Shown here: piece by piece, positions 36,409 through 48,029 of the stretch | Layout of the letters: the number at the start of each line of letters is the position of its first letter | Position numbering within the stretch: the first letter of the stretch is position 1 | NCBI GenBank assembly: GCA_026413225.1 | Contig: CM048552.1 | Location: forward strand, 167,722,053 to 167,786,052 | DNA length: 64,000 nucleotides | From: Otis tarda | Taxonomy: Eukaryota; Chordata; Aves; Otidiformes; Otididae | Reading direction: 5' to 3' | Position numbers and translations under genes: made by a program | Notes under the pieces: model-generated | Databases searched by the model: none | What the model was told of the DNA's origin: nothing | The model's input: the letters and a program-made list of their open reading frames with translations, nothing else

Positions 36409-38256
36409 CTAGTGTAATTTTATATTTTGCTCCTTCTCTTTCTCACTCATTATTATTCTGCAATAATAAACAAATGATTTCATTGTTGAAAGGGTTATGA
36501 AGCATTATATTATGAATACATAAAGAGTATGAAGCATTTTGTTTTTTCCCCCTTGGCCTTTGATTTCATTAAGTTTATGTTCAAAAACCCTTGATTTCTT
36601 TTTCTTGTAATTATAAAAAAAATAATAATAAAATTGTTTCATCTGAATTATTTTTAGTCTGTATGCTTGTCAAGGGTGGGAAAAAATGAATTATATACTA
36701 TCCTACTGTATGTACATGCATGCACATACAGACAGCAACATGTGCACACATGTACGCACACACCACCTAACATATCTGTTGTTTCTTTTAGAAGAATGTA
36801 GGAATTAAATTTTTGACAATGGAGCCATAGCTTAATTCACCTTTTTTGAGGCTATATATGCACCTTTTAGTAATGAAAAGAACATTCCTGGAACTGAATA
36901 AAGAGCACAAATGGCAAGTAAAAGGGTACAAACATTCTTTATGCCCCTTTGCTAATAAGCTACCTCTGTACTACATTGTTTTCTTATATGTGCTAAATTC
37001 TTTTGTTGTTGTTGTTTTTTTTTTAGAAAACAAAAACTATTACTTTTATATCAGTGTTTTAAGATTAATAACCTTAATTTTGCTAATCTTTTGCTAATTA
37101 CACTCTTAATATTTTTGTCTTTGTTGTATGTTCTAGTTCAATGAAGAGTGCAATAAATGTATACCTGGTTTATATAAAGATGTATAATTTACTGCTCTCA
37201 ATATAAAGTAAATTTCTCATTCATTTCAAAAATCCCCCGGTACATTAATTACATTTATACTGCTGAGCTACAAAATGTATTTGCAGATAAAAGCGAAACA
37301 TACTGTACATCAATAATAAATCAATAATAAATTAAACAGTCTTGCTCTTCAGTAATTTATGCTTGCAGCCATTTACTTAATTATATATCTTAAGCACTGA
37401 ATAGTTTGTATATATACACTTTTATTATGAAATATTTAAGTAGTACTTTTAATTTCTAATCAGTTCCATACGGATTACAAAAAGAAAAACAATTAAGATT
37501 TTGGATTATAGTGATAATTTTCATGGAGATAACTGTGCAAAAGAAAATACATTTCACCCCTTAAATATTATCTAACAATGACTGTTCCTAGAGCTGCATG
37601 CTGTGATTAAAATCTGAAATAAAAATGCACTGCAGTTTGCATCAAAATAAGTTTAAATTGGCAATTTTGGTTGGGAAATAGAGTATTAGTAAACAAAATA
37701 TTTTAGCAAAAAAAAGACTTAAGGAAATAGAGAATGAAGAACACTATAGTATTTAGATATAAATGGTAAAAAATTACATGTAAAAGTTAAAAACTAAAAG
37801 GATACTTAGATGCAATTTGTATAAGAAGTTGCATAAGTACTAGAAATAAATTAGTAATTCTAAGTCTCACTGGTTCCTACATTTTGTTTCTTGAAGTAAA
37901 TTTCTGGAGCAGTTGGAATATTTAATGTGCTCGGTGTGTGGGAATAGGTACTCATGATCTTCTTGTAAAGGTTAAATAAGATTATATTTTATATTAAGGG
38001 GTTCACATATCCATTGGAAAGTTTTCTGAAGATTATAAATTAAAAAAAGAAAAAATGAAAACGGTAAATTTTATACAGATACTATACTGTGAACTTTATG
38101 ATAGCTTTTATACTCCAATGAGTTCCTTAGCATCCTGTTCCTGGGATTTCTTTCAAATACTTGTATTTTTGCATCAAAAAAAGAACTAGTTATTTAGACT
38201 ATCTTTTTTTTTTTTATTTAATACTTTACTACACCTTTTCTATTACTAATACCTTA
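36409..38256. other. AT-rich unique sequence, no gene seen
   Basis: A purine-pyrimidine alternating patch (tgtacatgcatgcacataca, 36,711-36,730, then more) is the only structured piece. An A/T-rich stretch with a T-run at 38,205-38,216 precedes the next CR1. Confidence 0.6.
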
Positions 38257-39451
38257 AACCAACATGGCTTCACCAAGGGCAGATCGTGCTTGACCAATTT
38301 GGTGGCCTTCTATGACGAGGTGATGGCATCGGTGGACAAGGGACGAGCAATGGATATAATCTACCTGGATTTGTGCAAAGCTTTTGACACTGTCCTGCAT
38401 GACATCCTTCTCTCTAAACTGGAAAGACATGGCTTTGATGGATGGACCACTCGGTGGATAAGGAGTTGGCTGGATGGCCGCACTCAGAGAGTGGTGGTCA
38501 ACGACTCAATGTCCAAGTGGAGACCAGTCACGAGTGGCATCCCTCAGGGGTCCGTGTTGGGCCCGGCCCTGTTCAACATCTTTGTTGGCGACATGGACAA
38601 CGGGATAGAGTGCACCCTCAGCAAGTTCACTGATGACAGTGTGGTGTCATCGGTGTGTGGTGCCGTCGGCTGTGTGGTGCTGTTGACATGCTGAAAGGAA
38701 GGGATGCCATCCAGAGGGACCTTGACAGGCTGGAGAGGTGGGCCCATGCCAGCCTCATGAAGTTCAACCAGGCCAAGTGCAAGGTCCTGCACCCGGGTCA
38801 TGGCAATCCCAGGCACAAATACAGGCTGGGCGGAGAATGGATTGAGAGCAGCCCTCAGGAGAAGGACTTGGGAGTGCTGGTGGACGAGAAGCTCAACATG
38901 AGCCAGCAATGTGCCCTTGAGGCCCAGAAAGCCAACCACATCCTGGACTGCATCAAGAGGAGCGTGGCCAGCAGGTCGAGGGAGGTGATTTTACCCCTCT
39001 ACTCTGCCCTGCTGAGACCCCACCTGGAGTACTATGTCCAATTCTGGAGCCCCCAACATAAGAAGGACATGGACCAGCTGGAGAAGGTCCAGAGGAGGGC
39101 CACGAAGATTATAAGGGGGTTGGAGCACCTTTTCTATGAAGACAGGCTGAGAGAGTTGGGGCTGTTCAGCCTGGAGAAGAGGAGGCTCCGGGGAGACCTG
39201 ATAGCGGTCTTCCAATACCTCAAGGGGGCCTACAAGAAAGATGGGGAGAGACTGTTCAGTAGGGTCTGTTGTGATATAACAGTAATGGTTTTAAAATAGA
39301 GGGAGGCAGATTTAGATTGGATATTAGGAAAAAAATTTTTACAATGCGAGTTGTAGAACACTGGAACAGGTTGCCCAGAGAGGTGGTGGATGCCCCATCC
39401 CTGGAGACGTTAAAGGCCAGGCTGGATGAGGCTCTGAGCAACCTGATCTAG
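38257..39451 (+). pseudogene. CR1 ORF2 (RT core to C-terminus), disrupted
   Basis: The first frame (to the stop at 38,692-38,694) carries [40 protein letters not shown] and FTDD where the catalytic FADD is expected. Right after FTDD an expansion of gtgtggtg-like units (38,638-38,690) replaces the normal TKLCGAVD coding sequence and shifts the frame. The second frame (38,655-39,299) has [34 protein letters not shown] and [20 protein letters not shown] short deletion near 39,275 shifts it again before the end at TAG 39,449-39,451. Confidence 0.9.
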
Positions 39452-39535
39452 TCAGGGATAACCCTGTTCCTTGCAGGGGGGTTGGACTAGATGACCTTTG
39501 AAGGTCCCTTCCAACTCTAACCATTCTATGATTCT
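38257..39535 (+). mobile_element. 5'-truncated CR1, young, with octamer remnant
   Basis: It starts abruptly inside the reverse transcriptase at caacatggcttcaccaaggg. It ends after the 3' untranslated region at ccattctatgattct (39,521-39,535), a single-and-a-half octamer. Sequence is very close to 18,395-19,640 of the long copy, so both belong to one subfamily. No target duplication found. Confidence 0.93.
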
Positions 39536-39654
39536 TACACTATAATATTTTTCTTAAATTTTGTGTATGTATTACTTAAAACTATATATGTAATTGTAAT
39601 ACATTTGCATTTATTAATAGTACAGTATGTGTACAGTGTTGCATTACTCTTCTT

Positions 39655-40605
39655 TAGGGTTTATTTCTAGGGCCTGTTCTGTTCAATATATTTATCAACA
39701 CTCTGGATGCAGAAGTTGAATGCGCCATTAGCAAGTTTGTTGATACCAAACTCGGCAGTGTTGTTGACTCTCTTGAAGGAAGAGAGTCCTCGCAGAGGGA
39801 TCTGGACAGATTCGAGCATTGGGCAGTCATTAACAGGATGAAAATTAAGAAGTCCGAATGCCAGACTCTGCACCTAGGATGGAGTAACGCTGTGCACAAG
39901 TATACATTGGGAGAGGAGAGGCTGGAGAGCATCCCTGCAGAAAGGGATCTGGGAGTGCAGGTTAACGCCAGGCTCACTATGAGTCAGCAGTGTGCCCTGG
40001 CAGCCAAGAGAGCAAACCACATCCTAGGGTGCATCAAACTCAGCATAAGTAGCCGATCAAAAGAGGTGATTCTGCTGTATTCGGTGTTTGTGTGGCATCA
40101 CCTTGAGTACTGTGCACAGTTCTGGACCCCATAATTTAAGAAGGATGTGGAGGTCCTTGAATGTGTCCAGGGGACAGGAGCAAAGCTGGTAAAAGAGCTG
40201 GAAGGAATGTCCTATGAGGAGCGGCTAACGACTTTGGGTTTATCTAGTTTGGAAAAAAGGAGACTGAGGGATGACCTCATTGCTCTCTACAGCTTCCTGA
40301 CATAGGTAAGTGGAGAGTGAGGTGTTGATTTCCCAGCTTTACAGTGAAAGGACACTTCGGAATGGTTCAAAGCTGCATCAGGGGAGGTTCAGACTGGACA
40401 TTAGGCAATATTTCTTTACCAAGAGAGTGGTTAAATACAGGAACAGGCTTCCTAGGGAGGTAGTTGGTGCCCCAAGCCTGTCAGTGTTTAAGAGGCATTT
40501 GGACAACGCCCTTCCTAATATGGTTTAACTTTTGGTCAGCCGTAAATTGGTCAGGCAGTTGGACTAGATGGTCACTGTAGGTCTCTTCCAATAGAGCTAT
40601 GCTAT
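39655..40605 (+). mobile_element. Diverged CR1 (different subfamily), ends in a microsatellite
   Basis: Relics of the reverse transcriptase (LFNIFINTLDAEVECAISKF) are followed by the C-terminal region. Frame 39,838-40,134 has SECQTLHLGWSN, ERDLGVQVNARLTMSQQCAL and LEYCAQFWTP, and frame 40,310-40,528 ends VFKRHLDNALPNMV. These residues differ clearly from the 16-19 kb subfamily but match the small CR1 at 47,169 ([14 protein letters not shown]). The 3' untranslated region (cagttggactagatggtcac) leads into gctattctac, where the octamer tail should be, and then directly into a pentanucleotide repeat. Confidence 0.88.
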
Positions 40606-40730
40606 TCTACTCTACTCTACTCTACTCTACTCTACTCTACTCTACTCTACTCTACTCTACTCTACTCTACTCTATTCTATTCTATTCTATTCTATTCTAT
40701 TCTATTCTATTCTATTCTATTCTATTCTAT
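40606..40730. repeat. Compound pentanucleotide microsatellite (TCTAC)13(TCTAT)12
   Basis: Thirteen perfect TCTAC units (40,606-40,670) followed by twelve perfect TCTAT units (40,671-40,730), with no interruption. It lies at the place where the upstream CR1 should have its ATTCTATG-type tail. Confidence 0.97.
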
Positions 40731-40803
40731 AATAAATAATGATGAAATCATAAAGTTTCTTGAAATAGAAAGCTTAATACGGTTATATTCATGTTTCAAG
40801 GCT

Positions 40804-41290
40804 TTAGAATCATAGAATTACAGAATAGTTTGGGTTGGAAGGGACCTTTAAAGGTCATCTACTCCAACCCTCCTGAAAGGAGCAGGAACATCTCCAACTA
40901 GATCAGGTTGCTCGGAGCCCTGTTCAGCCTGGCCTTGAATGTTCCCAGGGATGGGGCATCTACTACCTCTCTGGGAAACCTGTTCCAGTTGACACCTTCA
41001 TTGTCAATTTTTTTTTCCTTATGTCCAGTCATAATCTACCTCCTATATTTTAAAACCATTACCCTACCCCTCCTCCTATCACAACAGACCCTACTCAGAA
41101 GTTTGTCTCTATCTTTCGTAGCGACTCCCTTGAGGTACTGGAAGGCCTCTATGAGGTCTCCCCAGAGCCTTCTTTTCTCCAGGCTGAACAGCTCCAACTC
41201 TCTCAGCCTTTCTTTGTAGGAGGGGTGCTGCAGCCCTCTGATCATCTTTGTGGCCCTTCTCTGGACTCAGCCGAACAAGTCTATGTCAGT
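40804..41290 (-). mobile_element. 5'-truncated CR1 in opposite orientation
   Basis: Plus-strand tagaatcatagaattacaga is the reverse complement of octamers, followed by the 3' untranslated region and the ORF2 C-terminus. The minus frame 41,036-41,245 reads GLQHPSYKERLRELELFSLE, then KRRLWGDLIEAFQYLKG. Stops and gaps break the rest. It faces the preceding plus-strand CR1 across the microsatellite. Confidence 0.9.
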
Positions 41291-44175
41291 TCATCAGTCT
41301 ATCTTAATCAACAGTTTAAAAGCATCTGCAGCATGCCTATTCTCTTTTCTTTGTCTTGTAAACTCTTTAACTCTCTCTTTTTTTTAAATTCTTCAATATT
41401 TAGGATTGGCTGGACAGAACCACACTACATCTCTGTTCTCAGGACGTAGTTCAGTGTAAGTGCAGAAATCTACAGACATCTTCAATAACTTTCTTTGCTG
41501 TGAAAAATTGAATCATCTTTGGCTTATCACTCTACTTGTCTGTACCAGAAAGATACATGTGCAAAAAAAAAATAGTACCTCCAGAAAATAATTAAAGTAT
41601 ATCCAAGCACATGGAAATCACAAAGCAAGCTCTTTTCAGGTATGTTAAAGAATAAGTTTGTACCGATGCCATGCAAACCTCTTTCCAAATGGATGCTTTA
41701 GCTGAAGTTGTTATATATAGGAATCAGAATAAGAGACATCTTGCATAGTATACATCAGGACTATATATCTCCTAATGTGTATATGAGAATGCATGTTTTT
41801 TACTGGGAATTTTGCTAGTTATGCATGCTTACTTTTAAATGCTTTGTGATTTAAATAAAGATAAAAAATACTTATATGCAAGATAGCTAGTTTTTTTTTT
41901 TCTTTAACAATCTACATATTAAAAGTAAGGTTCTTGGATAATGCAGCATTACCAATAAAATGATTGAAAATATTTTTTATAAAAATAATTTTATAAATCA
42001 AGAGTTTAAGCAAAACATGCAATCTACATGTTGCTTTTTTTAAAAAAAAAAAGAAGTGTTCTCAAAGGTTTGTGATTTTGATGTTGCTATGTTCTCATTT
42101 TTGTAGAGAGTATTTCACCAAATAATCTACGGAAATACTTTTTTTATACTCTATTTATAAGATAATTTCACTTACTGAAAGTAAGTAGAACTTGGGAGTT
42201 TTTTTGCCAAGCATGTAATGTCAATATTATGTCTATATAGTTCAGAAGAGAAGTAGTGAACATAACTTAAACAATCAGGGGAATTTTCAAATGGGAAAAT
42301 AAATTAATCCAAGAGAAGTTTCACCAGATTTTGTTAGCTCATCTGGAATATGTTAGAAGTGCTACAAAATTTGTATTACTGGATTTATATCACCTATATT
42401 CATGTGTCAAAGAGCAAAGGAGAAAGTTAGGCTAAAAATCCCTCAAAACATAAAAAAGAAGGTCACATATGAGGAAAAGTAGTTGAAGAAATCTTTGAGG
42501 AATTACAAATGTTATCCTTTCAGTTAGAAAATCCATTTTTACAATTTTCATCTTAAATAAAATCCCAGGAAATCACTGAAATTTGAATAGAGATGCATGT
42601 CTAATGGATTGCAATACACACTGGGCAATGGCTACAATGATTTAAACACTAGTGAATTCATTTACTAAAGTAAACAAACATTAGCCAAATCATGCAGCAT
42701 GATTGGCAGGTAGCATATCTAAAAACCTGGATGTCATAGTATTGAACCACATCAAAAGAAGCAGCTGTTTCTGTAAGATATGCAGTTATGCTGTCAATAT
42801 CAGCAACTGAATTAACACTATATGTAGACTTGACTACTGAAGAAAGCAGCAGAAATGCTGATTTGGGAGATACAGCTCAGCCTATAAAGCACACTCAAAT
42901 TAAATTAACAAATTATACAGCTGCATTTGGAAAATGCACACTGACAAGACTTGTAAAACATATAACATTACCAACAAAGTAATATAAAATAATCTGAAAT
43001 GTCTGGTACATTTAAAGAAAACAGACTCCAATAGAGTCATATTACACAGTATCTTTCAACCCTCACCTTTCTGTTGTTTGAATTTATTAACTTTGTATTA
43101 AAAAAAAAATAAAGCTAATTACTTAATTGTTGCTTAGGCAAGACTTAACTGCTTTTGATGTTTATTTGAACAAGTAATGTCTGCAAGATTGTATCTAGAG
43201 TAGGCTTGTAAGTCATAGAGAGGCAGAATTACTGTTAGATATTTATTTTCCAAGTCTTTAAAAATCTTCATTTAGATTTTAGATTTCAAGTTTTGGTCCC
43301 CACTCTAAAGCATCAAAAGTCAGGAAAACAAGCAAAAAGTCTCTACTTTTTCCTTCAAATGAATGTGGATATTCTATTAATAACTGTACATCTTTGCCTC
43401 ACAAGTATGTAAATACAAAATTATACACACAGAACACTTGAAATGAGGAAATATTGCTTTATAATTTTATGGGTCTTTTAGTTTACTATCCTTATAGTAT
43501 AAGAAGTTATCCATCATTTGAAATGAACAGATATAAAATTATTATGGACATGAGTAACTGTCACTGAGATAAATAGGATATTCTGCAGTAATACTCATTA
43601 TAATAGTTACTAAAATTTCATAATTAGAATTTGTAATTAGAATGCTTCTCAATCATGTATTAGAATGCATATTCAAATGCATTCACCTCAAGTTCCATAA
43701 ACGAAGCTTGTTCTCCGTATTTACTCTTTTTTATGACATGGAATAAATCTGTTCAAAAAGCTTTTACAGAATGAGGTCAGAGGTTATTAAAGACTCAAAA
43801 AATTACTTCAGGTAGAAGTGTTGTCATCTTCTGTTATTTAGGCAAGGTAAAGAGGGTAACAATTTTTATGGGAATCAGTCCACTTGTGATCTGAATTGCT
43901 TTTTTATAATGTCTGTCTTACTCCTGCTCTGTACAGAGTGATCATATCCAATTTTAGGGTTCCTAGACAAATGCTTAAATGCTAGATTAAAAGTAACTAT
44001 TTTTTTTAAATGTGTATTGTCAGAACTACAAACTGAGGAAGGCTTAGGTTTTAGATTGGATTTTCATTATTATCTCACTTTTATTCCTCTCTTCACCTTG
44101 ATGGCATTTATCTTCTAAAATAAAGGTAGGTTGAGTTACAGATTTTTATGAATTACTAGATTGTCATTACATGTA
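41291..44175. other. AT-rich unique sequence, no gene seen
   Basis: No repeat family or plausible coding region. Contains homopolymer runs near 41,891-41,901 and 42,041-42,051. Confidence 0.6.
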
Positions 44176-44765
44176 TGGTGTACATGTATGGTGACCCTAG
44201 TCACCACACAGTTTCTTGCTCATGTTCCCACTCCCTGGCAGGATAGGAGAGTGAACTGGGGAGAAAAGAAAACTCATGGATTGAGAGGAAGACAGTTTAC
44301 TAGAATAGCAAAGGAAAACTACAATAATAACAGAATATAAGGATACTAAAATATACAAAATGAACAATGCATGATTTCTCACCACCTGACGTCCTGATGA
44401 CTGATACAGCCCATCTCAAGCAGCGATCACAGAAATGAAACAGCAGCAGGCAAAAGAGCGAAAAGGAGCCAGCGAGGCAAGAGAGCTATGCCACTCACTC
44501 AGGCAACCTCCACTTATACACTGAGCATGATCTTTATGGCATGGAATACTCTCTTTGGCCAGTTTGGGTCAATTAGTTCAGCAATATCCCTCCAAGCTTC
44601 CTTCATCTGCACATTAGTGAGACCTGGAAAATCAGACAGTGTCCTTGGTCTCATTAGCAACAAGTCATAACATCAGTGTTTTTATCAACATTCTTCACAT
44701 ACAAAATTCAAAACACACTGGCTACTGAGAGGAAAATTAACTCCATCCCTGCTGAAACCAGGACA
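44176..44765 (-). mobile_element. Solo LTR, ERVL-like family A (copy 3)
   Basis: Plus-strand agtcaccacacagtttcttg, then gagaaaagaaaactcatgga and gacagtttactagaatagca, follow the family layout. The right end ctgctgaaaccaggaca corresponds to the other copies' terminal block. A minus-strand TATA-like element (gtgtataagtgg in sense) lies near 44,512-44,522. The poly(A) signal is degenerate (AGTAAA in sense, 44,296-44,301). The left edge is obscured by a 13-bp tandem duplication (acatgtatggtg, 44,169-44,194), and no target duplication is clear. Confidence 0.8.
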
Positions 44766-44770
44766 ACAGT

Positions 44771-45449
44771 TAGAAAAATCTAGACAAGTAGAGTTGAAAA
44801 TTATTTCCTCAAGCTCAGTTTGTATTTGAGTTCTTAATGAGTTCTGAGAAAAAAAAACAAACTTGAAGGAATGATGTTCAATAGCCTGCCCTTCTATATA
44901 GCTCTGCATCCCAAGCAGTGTAATTTGTACTTTTTTTTCAGACATCTTAGATTATCAAGATTAATTCTCAGTACAGTTTTCAGTAGAGCATTTAAAGGGG
45001 CCAAGGTAAATAAATAACATGAGAAAACTATGAGACTAATAAACTTTGGTATATAGCTTTGCATTAGGCATTTCAAAATCGAAAAGCATAACCACTATGT
45101 ATGTATATTTTTCTGTTTCTTATCACATATGAAAGGTTTTGAGTCTTACATGATAATAATTACCATGTAATACATTACTTTGTATAATTGATCTAGAAAC
45201 AAAAAAAAAAGGAGTAGGATGTTAAATATATGTATATATATCTCCTAGCTAAAAACAAAAAAAAACCCAACCCAAACAAAAAACAGCATTTTGTGTTTGC
45301 AGGATTAGAAATACAATCTTTTGCAAGACTTTGTCATTGGCAACTTTGGGTCTATAAGTGAAATAAAGCATACAATATAGGTTAATTTGTGCTATATCAT
45401 GTTTTGAAGTTCATAAAAATTTAACTAAAACCTCAGGACTTCAGAGTGC
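44771..45449. other. AT-rich unique sequence, no gene seen
   Basis: Only A-rich and TA-rich patches (for example 45,226-45,292). Confidence 0.6.
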
Positions 45450-45804
45450 CTTGACTGCGTTTGACTCTAGAGGAAAAGATGCAGTGGGATGTCCCATAGC
45501 ATTAGAATTATCAACAGCAGTTGAACAGCAGTTGTATGGCACAAGGTCTGGTAGGAGAACAATAATTAGCAGTGTACCCTAGGAGTCAATCCTAGGTTCA
45601 GTCCTATTTAACACCTTCATTAGTGGGGCAGGGTACAACCTCAGGAAGTTCGCTGACAAAACAAAACTGAGAGGAGTGGCTGATACATCAGTGGGCTGTG
45701 CTACCATGCAGAGGGACACTGACAAGCTAGAGAGACAGGCCAATAGGAACCTCACAAATTTCTACTCAGAGAAGTCTAAAGTCCTGCACCTAGAAAGGAA
45801 CAAC

Positions 45805-45810
45805 ACTATG
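45805..45810. repeat. Target site duplication ACTATG (left)
   Basis: ACTATG precedes the LTR and is repeated at 46,135-46,140. A 6-bp duplication is characteristic of ERVK-class and alpharetroviral integration. Confidence 0.9.
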
Positions 45811-46134
45811 TGTTGCAGTAACAGCACGGACTCCGTGGATGGTGTTCCGGAGACCTTTGTTGTCAGTCAGCATAAGTCTTTTATAGTCTATCTAAGTTAC
45901 ACGCGAAGTGCACGCACTTAGTCATCTAATTCGATTGGTAGCAATATACTGTTCACACGCCTTAAGCTTCATTTGGATTGGTTATAGATTTTTAGTTGTC
46001 TTTACTATTTTTTGCCTTTGGTATTTACTTATCTTGTTCTAATTGCTGGTTTTTGTTATTGAGCAAGTGGTGTTCAAGGACATAGCTCAAATTCTTCAAT
46101 ATCAGACAGCTGTGCTGTACTCTCTGTTCCCACA
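45811..46134 (-). mobile_element. ERVK-like solo LTR, 324 bp, in the old CR1
   Basis: It begins TGTTGCAGTAACAGC and ends TGTTCCCACA on the plus strand, with exact ACTATG duplications on both sides. A sense-strand CTATAAAA (reverse complement at 45,879-45,886) sits about 70 bases before the sense 3' end, giving a short R-U5, which makes the minus strand the likely sense. Short length and the 6-bp duplication fit the ERVK class. No internal sequence remains. Confidence 0.92.
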
Positions 46135-46517
46135 ACTATGCACCGATATATGCTGGAGGCTACCGAGCTGGAAAGCAGCTTTGCAAAATAGGACCTGAAA
46201 GACCCAATGGACATAAAGTAGAGTATGAACCAGAAATGGTTAATTGGGCCAGCAGTGTCAGCCTTGCAGCAAAGAAGGCTAACGGTGTCCTTCACTGCAC
46301 TGGAAGGAGTGATGCCCGAAGGTCCAGGGAAGTGATCTTGCCCCTCTATTCAGCACTGTTGAGGCCATATCTAGAGTGCTGTGTGTAAGTCTGGGCTTCT
46401 TAGTACAAAAGACACATGGGCATACTGGAGAGAAATCCATGAAAGATCTTTAAGATGGTTAAGTCATTGGAGCATCTCTGCTATGAGGAAAGTCTGAGAC
46501 AGCTGGTACAGTTCAGC

Positions 46518-48029
46518 TTTTGTAGTTTAGCCGTACTTGGAACTAAGCCCTATGCACTCGTTCACTCACCCTCCCCATCCACTGAAGGAATGGGGGAGAG
46601 ATAATATAAGAAAAGGCTTGAGGTTCAAGATAAGGAAAGGGAGAGATCATTCAGCAGCTACCATTACGGGCAAAACAGACTTGATTTGGGGAAAACTAAC
46701 TCAGCTTATTAACAATAAAATTGAAGCAGGATAATGAGAGAGAGAAAACATATCTTAAGACCACCTTTCTCTCACTCCTCCTCTCTGCCCAAGATTAACT
46801 TAATTTTCGACTAAAACACCCTCTTCCTGCCATGAGCAGCACAGGGAGAATAGGGAATGGGGGTTGCAGTCAGTTCATCACACTTTGTTTCTGATGCTCC
46901 TTCCTTCTCAGTGGAAGAACTCCTCACATTCTTCCCTTGCTCCAATGTGGGATCCCTCCCACAGGCTACAGTCCTTCACAAACTGCTCCAGCATGAGTCC
47001 TTTTCCACAGGGCCCATTCTCTCAGGAACAGGCTCCACTTCATGAAGACGAACCACAGCTTCCTTTGGGTGTCCACCTGCTCTGGTGTGGGATCCTTCAC
47101 AGGCTGCAGGTGGATCTCTGCTCCTCCATAGGCCTCCATGGGCTGCACAGGAGCAGCCTGCTTCACCAGGGGGAATTGGAGACCGCATTGCACTCTATAG
47201 CTTCCTGAAGGCAGGTTGTGATGAACAGGGGTTTGGCCTCTTCTTCCAGGCAACAAGCAGGACCCGAGGAAATGGCCACAAGTTGTACCAAAGGAGGTTT
47301 AGATTGGACGTGAGGAAAAACTTTTTCTCTCAAAGAGTGGTCAGGCACTGGAATGGCCTGCCCAGGGAGGTGGTGGAGTCGCCGTCCCTGGCAGTGTTCA
47401 AGAGGCGGCTTGATGAGAAGCTACAAGATATGGTTTAGTAGCTGTGACAGCAATGGTAGTGGGAAGACGGTTGGACTAGATGATCTTATAGGTCCCATCC
47501 AACCATGTGATTCTATGATTCTATGATTCTATGACCATGGTCTTCACCACCGGCTGTAGGTGACTCTTGCTAGGAGCAACTTTATTCCTCCTCCTTTCTC
47601 ACTGACCTTGGCATCTGCAGTCGTTCCTCTTGCAAGCAATTATTCACAATTAGACTCAGGCAGATGCCTCTCATATTGTCTCACATGTCTTCTCTTCTCT
47701 CCCCTTGTCTGGGCCAGGCCAAGTTGGGCCCAAACGGCCGCCCCCTGCCAGGAGGCCAGAGGGTGAGGTCTGCAAGGCCCACAAGGCCCATGCCTGCCCC
47801 TCTCTGCTTGCAATTGTAGGGTTTTTTTTTGTGTTCCCATTCTTAAACACTTTACCATAGAGGCATTATTATCATTGCTGACTGGTTCAGGCATGGCCAG
47901 CAGCAGATTTGCTCTAGAGCTGGTCTGGTTTACTGGACAAAGGGGAAACTTCTAGCAGCTTCTTACAGAAGCTGCCACTGTAGCCCCCACATGCCCCTTC
48001 TCCCTTCCCAGCTACACAAACCCAGCACA
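46518..48029 (-). mobile_element. ERVL-like solo LTR family B (copy a), split by a CR1
   Basis: The two parts (46,518-47,168 and 47,534-48,029) are together about 1,143 bases, almost the length of the intact copy at 52,596-53,733 (1,138), and they align along its whole length. Shared blocks are ttagcc at the left, gggcaaaacagact, ctgggt-type and ctgcttcacca stretches, and tctagcagcttcttacagaa. Flanks tcagc (46,513-46,517) and tctgc (48,030-48,034) are a 5-bp target duplication with one change. The left terminal TG is mutated to TT. Sense is the minus strand, as judged from the poly(A) signal of copy c. Confidence 0.88.
47169..47533 (+). mobile_element. Young 5'-truncated CR1 inside the LTR
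   Basis: Starts in ORF2 (gaccgcattgcactctatag) and ends in TGATTCTATGATTCTATG-type octamers at 47,510-47,533. The LTR bases ACCA occur immediately before (47,165-47,168) and after (47,534-47,537), where the intact LTR copy has a single ACCA. So this is a 4-bp duplication or a microhomology. A 117-codon frame at 47,085-47,438 begins in antisense LTR and continues into the CR1 C-terminus ([20 protein letters not shown]), ending at the CR1 stop. It is a by-product of the insertion. Confidence 0.93.

Noticed and set aside
36700..36775. Alternating purine-pyrimidine stretch with tgcatgca and cacaca pieces, considered as a designed or regulatory palindrome
   Set aside because: Irregular and typical of decayed CA/TG repeats; no exact symmetry beyond short motifs.
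40606..40730. Regular short repeats considered as a CRISPR array or satellite
   Set aside because: Five-base units without spacers in an animal genome: a simple microsatellite.
46966..47256. Gly/Pro-rich 96-codon frame and neighbours
   Set aside because: Translation of ERVL-like LTR sequence in a wrong frame.
47085..47438. 117-codon frame joining LTR and CR1
   Set aside because: It arose by the chance in-frame junction at the CR1 insertion; no independent start or conservation.
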